The notes under the pieces are model-generated. The model saw only the letters and a list, made by a program, of their open reading frames with translations, did not search any database and had not been told where the DNA came from. A program made the position numbers and the translations under genes. Positions 55,283 through 64,000 of a DNA stretch of 64,000 nucleotides are shown in pieces (the stretch's first letter is position 1; each line of letters begins with the position of its first letter). This DNA comes from Brachyhypopomus gauderio (Eukaryota; Chordata; Actinopteri; Gymnotiformes; Hypopomidae): assembly GCF_052324685.1 (NCBI RefSeq), contig NW_027506872.1:2921432-2985431 (forward strand), given 5' to 3'.

Positions 55283-56085
55283 CAGGGGCGGACTGGCATA
55301 CATTACTACCGGGGATTTCCCCGGTGGGCCGATGGGTTAGTGGGCCGCCGGTGGTTTAACTCGGCCCAGGAGCCATTGCCGCGCACTGCGGCCCCGGCCC
55401 GTAGTCACGCTGCTGTTTAACGGTGTTATTACCTCCCCCGCTCCAGTCACACTAACCTGCTCAGCGCGGCCGCGGACTGAGCCTGTAAACACATTAACGA
55501 GTTGGACCGGGCCGCAAACTGATCCTGTAAACACATGAATGAGTTAGACCAGACTACGAAAACATACAGCAGCTGTGTCACTTATTAATACAAGTAGACA
55601 CGAGTAGCCTCGTCCATACTAATGCCACATTAATGATATCTCCCTGTTTGTATCCCACGAGTGACAAGAGAGAGAGACGCCAGTTGCACACTGACACTGC
55701 TGAGGGTCTAACTCATCATGTGATCCCTCCGCCACACGGTTCACACTACTGAAACGTGAAAAAATAGGTCCGCATTGCTGTAAAGATGGAGCAGTCTAAG
55801 CCAGGGTCTAAACAAACTACGAAACGTAAACGTGGCGCTGAAAAGATGAGAGAGAGAAAAAGAAAAGCTGCAGAGGTTACTCACTGAGTGAACAATGTAG
55901 GTTTCAGCTTTCCAGTTTCCTGTATTTTGTCAGGGTCAAATTGTTAAGTGTGTTAGTTATTTTGTTATGCTACTATGTGGCTTTTTAATCATATTATTGC
56001 TGGAAGTAATATTGTCCATATGATAATAAAAGCTGTCATATACACTACGTGCCACCGGGGTGGTGTAAAATGGACACAAATTAAG
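55283..56085 (+). mobile_element. hAT-derived element, partial (copy 2)
   Basis: Copy-2 counterpart of 17485-18340, shorter because of indels near 55500. The 33-codon transposase-like start is at 55786-55887 and unchanged. Confidence 0.5.
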
Positions 56086-56557
56086 TATTATAGCGCCAGA
56101 GATGTCCTGTTACAGATACATTTTTATGATTGATCAGGTACACTACACCCAGATTTATGAACTGGCTGACAACACTAAAAAATCATGTATAAAAGCACAC
56201 ATTTGCAGGTGTTTATGGATTTACTTCACTGAATGATTTAATTGATTTAGTGTTTTCATTTTTGCAGTGCCTTCTGTGTATTTCTGGGTCCAGCTTACCT
56301 TTTCTGACTAGAGCTACACTGATCCAGGTAACATAAAAAATATGTTATCATAAAAATAGTTCAAAAGTCAAGTCTTTCTTGCACAGATTCAGTGTTTTGG
56401 TTTTTCAGGAGGCATGACCATTAAGGAAACCGTTTGGCAAAAAATGCAAAAAGCAATCACAAATGACCTGGCAAAAAAATAAAATAAAATAAACTGGACT
56501 GAGAGAAAATTGAATTCAAATAATCAACACTGAAAGATGTCATCTTTATCTTACTGT

Positions 56558-57594
56558 CAGTGGTGTGCACAGACATTTTGGGGGGCAAGTGCTTGGGGGG
56601 GGGGGGGGGGGGGTGAAGGGTACTTTTTAGCACACGTGGAACACTTCATTATAAAAAAAATGTCGAATGAAATTTGACTTTTATTTGTAACATTCTCTAA
56701 ACGTGAGTTTTCAATGTAAAAAAGTCACGCAGCCGACTGATAAAATTCATATCCAATATTAACTATATACAGTCATGTCATTCAGTTAACTTCTGTTTAC
56801 CCTCCACTGTCTGCAGGCCTTGTTGCATATATTTTGCAATTAGTCAATCAATATAGGCCTACAATTAAGACAGTAAAAAGACTGTAAAGTAGGAGAAGGA
56901 GTTATAGGCTACTGAGTGTTGTCATTACATGAATGCAGATGGGCATTTTTCACAGGTAATGGGGAACTTCCCGTTTCTTCTTTCACAAATGAATGTGTTA
57001 ATTTATGTTGCCTACCAAAACCTATACAACAGAAGACGTTCAGCTTAATAGATTTGCAAACTCTACCTTAATTATTTGTATGTGGTCGTCCTCACGTTAT
57101 CTATCATTGATTTGGGCTAGAGGGACTAGTTTATCAGGTGACCAGTCGGCTAAAATGCTTAGTAGTTTGGTGCTGTATGAGACATTTTACTGCACAACAA
57201 AATGATTTCACGTTGGGCTTAGAGGGCAAACGGTACGATTGTACTTGATGTGTATGTGACCTGGCTGGTGGGGACGGGAGAAGAAGTCTATCTGTGACCG
57301 TGTGTGCTGTGCTGAAGACGCTTCCTTCCACTCGCTGAACTGAACTGCTGCTGCAGCGCATCTTGTGTTAAAGGAAGAGAGAGGTTGGGTGTGCGCGAGG
57401 TGGGGGCTCATTTCAGGGCATTGTTTTAATCGCTCAGGTTTCCAAAAGATAATTTCAAACCGACCTCAGTAAAATGATAATAATAGTAAAAAATAAATTT
57501 AAAAACCCGAAGTTTCAAATGCGCACTTTCGTTGATAAAGGGCAGAGTTGGTGGTGGTTTAGCACCACCTGATGTCTATGTGTGCACGCCACTG
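56558..57594. mobile_element. hAT MITE, complete (copy 2)
   Basis: 1037 bp with inverted ends (CAGTGGTGTGCACAGACAT and, reversed, CAGTGGCGTGCACACATAGA) and a perfect 8 bp duplication CTTACTGT at 56550-56557 and 57595-57602. It contains a run of about 19 G near 56595 and has no transposase. The unfilled target of the Gypsy insertion is at 57259-57263. Confidence 0.9.
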
Positions 57595-57890
57595 CTTACT
57601 GTTATATTTTAAAAGTTAATATACATGAACAACTTATTTTTAGATTACAGTTTTTGACGACTGCTAATGTGCATTTCCCAATACTTGTGATACATTGTCA
57701 AAACTCTAAACACAGCAACACATTGACCTCACACAAAGAGCCAAATAGTTAATATTGTGTTCAAAAGCGCATTTTTTAAATTAAATAACAACTCTGCATT
57801 TCACAATGCAAACACCTTTATTAAAACACAGCAAACCTGGTTCAGTATCCAATCATTCTTTCAAACACTAGCACATATTCTCTTTTCGAG

Positions 57891-58558
57891 TGTAACATGC
57901 AAGAACTAGGAGAAAGACACAAATGCTGCTGAGAGTCAGATTTATTAGTAGGAGGGGGAGTTTCCTCCGGTCTCCTGCTTAGATTGGCTCGAATCACTCT
58001 TGAACGGCGAGGCATTACATTCACATAAACACTCAGAGCTTTCAGACACCGAAACTCTGTGAATGTAACAGTAAAACTCTTAGCGTGTATACTAGTACAC
58101 AGATTAATCAGGTAACACCTCTCAGGCACAGCAGAGAATACACATATGACGAACAGGTTCTTATACAACCAACAGACAAACAAAACACACTCTAGATGAA
58201 ATATACAATAAACCGAAACACCGCCAAATAGACCTTACAAAAGAGACTAACCGTACTGACTTAACACTCGAAGGACCATAACGAGCGAACTCAATAATGA
58301 TCACAACACCCAACATGGGACGATCTATAAAGCAACACAAAACAAACCTGATACTATCAACCAAACACTGAACACGCAATATTCACAGTTTAAATACCAA
58401 GGACAGGTCCAAATATCAAAACACGGGGAACAGAACATACCAGAATGACTCACAAGGAAGGACTGGGCACACGGGAATATAAACCAAACAAATCAGGACA
58501 TTAAACGTAAACAGCTGATTGAGACTAATAATGGGCGGTAGGATCAGGGGGCGTGACA
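57891..58558 (-). repeat. Solo LTR
   Basis: On the minus strand TGTCACGCCCCCTGATCC...CATGTTACA, with AATAAA about 50 bp before the end. 668 bp. I see no matching target duplication (TCGAG against GAAGA), so one border may be off or mutated. Confidence 0.6.
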
Positions 58559-59282
58559 GAAGAACACTGCGGAGATGCAACTAAAACCAAAACTAAGGAA
58601 AACAGATCTCACCCAGGTTTGGGGCGGAGCAAACGTTACATCGAGATGAACATAGTCAATCACTGCACAACCACTGTAAAAAAACTAACATTTGATGGCA
58701 ATACAGAAACAGTATTACATGTAATATTTTACCCTCTCCCAGCAAACAAAAGACATTTTACAGTAACATCTGTTGTTTTCTTAGTCAGTTCATTTTTACT
58801 GTAATCCGCTTCATTTGGACTTTTTTTTCAAATGTGTGCATTTTTGGCAACATACTGTCTACACAATGAGTGATATTTACTGTTAGGTACTGAATGTAGA
58901 TTAGACAAAAAAGGAGTCACTAACAGTTTTGCAGTAAAGGGTATATTTTACTGTATTAGGGACATTACTGTAAATTGTGGCCTAACCCAAAAAATAATTA
59001 TCGTAATTGTAAACATAATTAGCCATAGTCCCATATGTGTAAAAATACACATATACAAAAAAAGCCACACAAGGGGGAAAAACAGAATACAAAACTGAAA
59101 AGTCTTGTTAGGCCTAATCTAAATGGTCTTCAGCAGTTGGCCACATGTTTTCATCCACATCACATCTGATGTTGGCCCTTGACATGCACCTGGGAAAGAA
59201 AAGCTTGGTATGCCTTATTCACCCCTGGCAGTCTTCAGCTGAAATGTCTCTGCAGCCGGGATATATTGCATGCAGCAGGGAC
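58559..59282. other. Mariner interior, no intact gene
   Basis: AT-rich remnant of the mariner-like element between the solo LTR and a retroposon. I see only short decayed frames and no splice-bounded exon. Confidence 0.5.
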
Positions 59283-59655
59283 ATTTGGTCATGGGGCCGA
59301 TGATGAATGAATGAATGAATGAATGAATGTTCGATTTATATAGCGCCTTTCCAGATTCCCAAGGCGCTTTACAATTTAACACAGTTACAAGTCACAGACA
59401 ATCAATCACACACACACCGGCGAGAAGCGGCAGCCAATTGCGCACAGCGTACTCTCTACCGGAAGCCACAGCCCCCTGAGGGACTGAATGGGGTGCAGGA
59501 AGGGGAGAGAGGACAGACTCTAGTGGCAGAGCACCATCCACCACTGGGCATACAAGCACACACACGCACACAGACACTACTTTTTATTGAACATAGAGAC
59601 ACAGACAACACTCAGGGAGAATTTTTTGTTGACTGCCAATTTACCTAACCTCCAT
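59283..59655. repeat. Dispersed fish retroposon with (GAAT)n
   Basis: Starts with seven GAAT/TGAA units, then TTTATATAGCGCCTTTCCAG and GGCGCTTTACAA, and ends near ACCTAACCTCCATGTTTTTGG. Typical teleost LINE-tail or SINE sequence. Confidence 0.7.
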
Positions 59656-59703
59656 GTTTTTGGATGATCATACACCTTCCACCTCCAGACTGAAAAAGGT
59701 TCC

Positions 59704-60021
59704 TTAGTGGGGTTGAGGAAAGGTGAGATGGGCGGGAGGAAAAGGGACATCACTCTTGGGTGGTCTATAAACCAGTTTGTGATGACATGAGAATGACAAA
59801 ATGCTACATCGTCCCATCACAAATGTCCTCGTGTTTCCTCCCACCTGCTCCCTTTCTGCTTCTGGAACCAGTTGTTGGTAGAGTTCATTCAAAAACGAAA
59901 GAAGGAGGTCACTGTTATAGGGACCAATCTGGCATTTGTGAAGGATCAAACCAGCACTTGAGATTGCAGAACAAATTGTTGTATTTGCTCCTCTCTGACC
60001 TGGTACATTACTGTACTTCAT
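59704..60021 (-). pseudogene. Mariner/IS630-type transposase, DDE fragment
   Basis: About 105 codons with RGANTTICSAISSAGLILHK and GPYNSDLLLSFLNELYQQLV, which is the central part of the DDE domain of the family whose N-terminus is at 24501-24987. The end of the frame is scrambled by a shift after about 59800. No complete catalytic triad is readable. Confidence 0.7.
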
Positions 60022-60308
60022 TTTATACTTTTTATAAATATATATATATATATATATATTTTATACTATACTTCATTTATCTATATGTGCAAAAAATGTG
60101 TACAACAGTAATAACTTTTCAGTTGCCTTTGTTTTTGCAGAACTTGGCATTTTAAACGATAATTAAGGTTTTGAACCTTAGGTTTTCATTTTTGGCATGC
60201 TGTGTACAAGCAATTGTAAATAAGACAAACACGATCCAGAATTTTGTTATTGGATAACCTTGTGTGTATAGAAAATTTAAGCATTATAAAAACATGTAAA
60301 ATGACTGC

Positions 60309-62101
60309 TGTCACGGTGAGGCGGCCCCCTACCGGCCGCCTCTGTCCACAGCGGCTGTTGTTGTTGTTGTTTGGTGACGTCATGTGCGCCCCTCAGGTGG
60401 GCGGAGCCCGTGATCCGTGATGCTTTTGTGTTTTGTGTGTGTGTGTGTGTGTATGTGTAGCACGGCGAGGACCAGGGCAGTCTGCCCTGAGAAGGCTCTT
60501 CGTGTTCGTTGTTTGTTGTGAGAGTTCCGCCGTGCGTTTGTTTGTTTGGCACGGCGAGGACCAGGGTGTCTGCCTGGGAAAACTCTCTTGTGGTGTCTTG
60601 TGTGTACGGGTGAACGAGCGGAGAATCTGTGTGCGTGCTCGCCTGTTCCGTGTGTGTGGCGCGGTCGCCGCTCGTCGCTGTCGCCTCGCTCCCCGTGTGT
60701 CTTGTGTTTGATGTGGGGAGCGACTGCGACTCTGAGCGGCGCGTCACTGTGTATGTCGAGCGCGCACGTGTTTGTCCCGCTCGTTTACTGTCAGCACTAT
60801 TTTGTTTGTCTAGTCATTGCGTGTGTGTTTTGTCCTAGCGTGTTGTCAACTGTTACATGTAATTCCACGCATGCTCCTCCCCTTAAATGTGTGTTTGGGG
60901 GGGGACCGCCTGTGGTCCCGTGCCATGGGGTGTGGCACGGAAGGCGTCTCTCCCAAGGGAGGCCCTGAATAGGGTAGGGCGCATTTGTGTTTCGTGTTTG
61001 TATATGTGTGTGGTGTGTGTGTGTGTGTGTGTGAGGTTGTGTTCCTTGTGCAGGTGCTTCTCCTTGGCAGTGTTCCTGGACCTTGTGGGGGTCTCCACCT
61101 GGCAGGAGCCCCCTTGTGTTGTGGGGTGACCGGAGCCCGGTCGTGAAGAGCCCCTCCCTAGAGGGCTGGGGCCCCCGGATGTTTGGGGACCATGGGGCTC
61201 CGGTCTGAAAAGCTCCTGCTGGGGATGGAGATCCTCCCTCCTGCCCGGGGTGACCAGGAGGCCCTTGGGGCTGCTCCCTAGCCCGTGTCGGGGGTGCTCT
61301 GGGCCTCGGTCTCTGGCGCTCCTGGGTTGGGTGGAGGAGTCCACCTTGAGATGAGAGGCCCCGGGAGGGGTTGGCTCCCCAGGAGGCTGGGGTGACCCCT
61401 AGCAGAAGGCAGGGGTCAGCTCTGGGAGGAGGTAGGTCCAGGAGGTGAAGTAGCTACGCCTTGGAGAGGTAGCCTGCACACCCACACACACACAAGGGAC
61501 GAGAGAGGAGCCGTAGCCCCTCGTCCTCACACCCATGGGGCTTACCAGCTGAATGCCGGTTAGGGCGTGAGGGCCCTGTGACCGACCGGGGCGTGGTTTT
61601 GTGTTGTTAACGGCCCGGTCGGTCCAGGGTCCCGCCCGGGGAGGTGTGCTGTGTAATGTTTTGTGTTTTATGTTTCAGCTCCCGGACGGCAGGAGGTGTG
61701 TTCCTGCCTGTCTCTGCCTTCCTGCCCCTTCATGTTTTGTGTGCAGCCGCTGTGTGCCACACACCCAGTGGAGGGGAGTGCGGCTTGGTGGGGGGGTCTG
61801 TCACGGTGAGGCGGCCCCCTACCGGCCGCCTCTGTCCACAGCGGCTGTTGTTGTTGTTGTTGTTGTTTGGTGACGTCATGTGCGTCCCTCAGGTGGGCGA
61901 AGCCCGTGATCCGTCTCACCTGAGGGTCGTTTGTTTGCCTATATATGTCTTGTCTTTGTACCAGTTGACCGCTGGTCATTATATTCTTAATTTGGATCTA
62001 TTGCACGGGTTTTAGGTTTGCACACTTTATATTAAACCATCCTTTTTCCCTGAGACTTGGCGTGATCGCTTCCTTTTTGTTGCTCACACCTGCCCGTCAC
62101 A
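60309..62101 (+). mobile_element. GC-rich non-autonomous LTR element
   Basis: TGTCACGG...CCCGTCACA with 5 bp duplication ACTGC (60304-60308 and 62102-62106). The 3' LTR is full length (61799-62101, preceded by GGTGGGGGGGTC). The 5' LTR matches only its first 111 bp (60309-60419) and then joins interior sequence. The interior is GC-rich with a (TG)n run and no retroviral enzyme. Related to 28333-30800. Confidence 0.85.
61799..62101 (+). repeat. 3' LTR of GC-rich element
   Basis: 303 bp with a GTT-triplet run near 61848 and TATATATGTC near 61940. It ends CCTGCCCGTCACA. The polypurine tract abuts it. Confidence 0.85.
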
Positions 62102-62307
62102 ACTGCATTTTGTGCCATAACAACATGAATTGAACTAATAGTATAGCCACTGAAAACTGATGTTGTGTTCACTGTGTTTGGAGTTTTGAAAATGTGACTA
62201 CAGATTGGACAAACTCACGTTAGCAGTCGTCAAAAACTGTAAAATACTTTACAATACGAATTACATTTTGAATTCGAATTTTCTTGCAAGAATGAGGAAG
62301 TGTGACA

Positions 62308-62623
62308 TTTCCTTTGTTTTTGCAGAACTTGGCATTTTATATGATATTTAAGGTTTTGAACCTTAGGTTTTCAATTTTGACATGCTGTGTACAAGCAATT
62401 GTAAATAAGACAAAAACGATCCAGAATTTTGTTATTGGATAACCTTGTGTGTATAGAAAATGTAAGCATTATAAAAACATGTAAAATGACTGCATTTTGT
62501 GCCATAACATGAATTGAACTAATAGTATAACCACTGAAAACTGATGTTGTGTTCACTGTGTTTGGAGTTTTGAAAATGTGACTACAGATTGGACAAACGC
62601 ACGTTAGCAGTCGTCAAAAATTG
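62308..62623. repeat. Second copy of the mariner right end
   Basis: TTTGTTTTTGCAGAACTTGG to GTCGTCAAAAATTG repeats 60128-60303 plus 62102-62239, but without the LTR element. It gives an independent unfilled site for the insertion at 60309. Confidence 0.8.
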
Positions 62624-62880
62624 TAATAGTACAGCTGAGCGAAAAGGTTCGGGGCTACTGGATAATCATTCGGGGCTGAAGCCCCGGAAGCCCACCCCAG
62701 GCGACGCTCCTGGGCATAAATGAAGTAAACATCCCACATCACGTCACAGTGCATTAAGTTCCCAGCACAAGGGACATGCCCACTACCACATTTTGCACCT
62801 TCACCATTCCTAATGCTTGTCCAGTGTTGCATGGAGTTCTTTGCTACTGCATAATGAAGATCCCTCCCGGTTAAAATTAA
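62624..62880. other. No gene recognised
   Basis: Contains GGGGCTGAAGCCCCGG and CAGGCGACGCTCCTGGGC, reminiscent of hAT-type ends such as 1822-1868, but no matching partner was found. Confidence 0.4.
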
Positions 62881-63400
62881 TAATAATAATAATAATAATA
62901 AATCTGTTTTATATAGCGCTTTTCTTAGTACTCAAAGTCACTTTACAGTAATTTCACACAAAAAATTCACATACAAACATACACACAAAAAAAGAAAGAA
63001 AACAAAACGGAAAGATAGGGTAATGACTTAAGTGTTATATGCAGACTGGAAAAGGTGTGTCTTGAGGTTTTGTTTGAAAGAGTGCAAAGAATCAGAGTTA
63101 CGGATGGTCAGGGGTAGAGAGTTCCAGAGGGCGGGGGCAGCAATGACAAAAGCCCGGTCCCCAATGGACCTGTGTTTGGTGGAGGTAGTAGGAGTGAGGA
63201 GGTTAGCATCTGCAGAGCGGAGTTTGCGGGTGGGGGCGTGACGGTGCAGGAGATCTGATAGGTATGAAGGGGCAAGGTTGTTGAGGGCCTTGTAGGTAAA
63301 GAGGAGGATCTTGAGGTGTATGCGTTGTTTTATGGGAAGCCAGTGAAGTTGACGAAGGACAGGGGTGATGTGTTGTCTGAAGGGGGAGCTGGTGAGAAGA
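62881..63400. repeat. Dispersed fish retroposon with (TAA)n
   Basis: (TAA)n followed by TTTATATAGCGCTTTTCTTA, and a long conserved stretch with GAGAGTTCCAGAGGGCGGGG, TTGTTGAGGGCCTTGTAGGT and GGGAAGCCAGTGAAGTTGAC. This is a common teleost repeat, probably a LINE 3' region. Confidence 0.75.
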
Positions 63401-63644
63401 AGAAATTATATATTAAAATGTTCATTAGAAACAGTACAAGCGTATTGAGATCGTAAAAGGTAACAGTAACCATTTCATGGACCTGTTGTTCCAAATGCTC
63501 ACTTCGGATAACCTCATAGTAAGACTCTGACGTTGGAGGATCCGTGGCTCCGTCCGACATGCCGTGCCGTAGGCACTAGATTTCAATGGAGTACGTTCTG
63601 CTCAAATCTTTAAGCAGTGCGTTCTTTTAGTAGACTGGTCAGTT
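63401..63644. other. No gene recognised
   Basis: Short spacer between two dispersed repeats. A minus-strand frame here is open for about 75 codons but shows no motif. Confidence 0.4.
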
Positions 63645-64000
63645 TTCATAACCTCGGACATACTACGTCCTAATACTACATACATATTTACCTATGTCAT
63701 ATGATATGGCATATGACGTCATACCATCACAGTTTAAAGACCGCTATTCGTTAAAAGCGCCATTCCATATTTTTGTTTTATATCAAATCAAATCAAATCA
63801 AATATATTTATATAGCGCTTTTCACAACACATGTTGTCACAAAGCGCTTTACAGGATTTACAAGGTTAACAATACTATGGGTCCAGAACCCTAATGAGCA
63901 AGCCAAAGGCGAGGAAAAACTCCCTAGATGGTGAGGAATAGGAAGAAACCTTGGGAGGACCAAGACTCAAAAGGGAACCCATCCTCCATTGGGCGGCCCA
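63645..64000. repeat. Dispersed fish retroposon, second instance, cut by window end
   Basis: Matches 24985-25337 in the same orientation, starting ACCTCGGACATACTACG. It has an extra TCAAA unit near 63785 and lacks a short GACAGTG near 63910. It may mark the continuing edge of the duplication or simply be a repeat family member. Confidence 0.75.

Larger units (their letters stand above)
33361..57550 (+). repeat. Segmental duplication, copy 2
   Basis: This is the second copy of 1806-24306. It lacks the three large copy-1 inserts and carries its own: 33641-36021 and 36295-44794. It lost the right part of the small hAT element near 46020, and about 85 bp near 54400. Similarity to copy 1 ends at 57550, but the hAT element there continues intact to 57594. 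That makes copy 2 the better model of the ancestral right border. Confidence 0.95.
57648..62239 (-). mobile_element. Mariner-like transposon with nested LTR insertions
   Basis: Inverted ends CAGTTTTTGACGACTGCTAA (left) and CAGTTTTTGACGACTGCTAA (right, inverted; one nearby base differs), each flanked by TA (57646-57647, 62240-62241). Inside are a DDE transposase fragment (59704-60021), a solo LTR (57891-58558), a retroposon tail (59283-59655) and a GC-rich LTR element (60309-62101). Without these, about 1.8 kb remains, normal for a mariner. Confidence 0.8.

Noticed and set aside
1806..57550. Giant Polinton/Maverick or Teratorn-like (herpesvirus-piggyBac) element
   Set aside because: No protein-primed polymerase, retroviral-like integrase of that type, packaging ATPase, capsid or herpesvirus genes are present. 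The unit holds a spliced host-like gene and ordinary small TEs.
1..64000. tRNA, rRNA or snRNA genes
   Set aside because: I looked for cloverleaf-type A and B boxes and rRNA-like stretches and saw none convincing. A tRNAscan or Infernal run would be decisive.

Overview
The window is teleost fish genomic DNA. The evidence is intron-containing genes with GT-AG borders, TATA-box promoters, and fish-type Tc1, hAT, PIF/Harbinger, Ty3/Gypsy and retroviral elements. Ubiquitous fish retroposon tails (the 'tatatagcgc' class) and long (TA)n and C runs also point that way. The species cannot be named from the sequence. I see no bacterial features, tRNA, rRNA or CRISPR array.

Layout: 1-1805 is a decayed Tc1 transposon carrying a nested retroposon. 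1806-24306 and 33361-57550 are two copies, in the same orientation and nearly identical by eye, of a duplicated segment of about 15 kb once later insertions are subtracted. Because one copy keeps the empty target site of the insertions in the other, the junctions can be read to the base. Copy 1 gained a 2.4 kb non-autonomous LTR element (2247-4611), a 1.85 kb Mutator-like foldback palindrome (13753-15603) and a Ty3/Gypsy element (19524-24008). Copy 2 gained a solo LTR holding a PIF/Harbinger element (33641-36021) and an 8.5 kb endogenous retrovirus (36295-44794). Between the copies (24307-33360) lie relics of a DUF4806-plus-transposase DNA transposon, a mariner-like transposase, a GC-rich non-autonomous LTR element and hAT pieces. 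After copy 2 (57551-64000) comes a gutted mariner-like element with further nested LTR insertions and dispersed retroposon tails.

The main host-type finding is one spliced gene on the minus strand, present in both copies (10136-16803 and 49917-54622). Nine coding exons join with matching phases into a 628-codon frame that ends in a stop. The gene starts just below a TATA box, a perfect CRE (TGACGTCA) and X-box-like RFX sites. I do not recognise the protein. The promoter make-up suggests, by inference only, expression in spermatids or ciliated cells. Nearly everything else is mobile-element derived. A second non-transposase protein, with a FEN1/PIN-like region and a tesmin/TSO1-like cysteine-rich tail, is also present twice but looks decayed.
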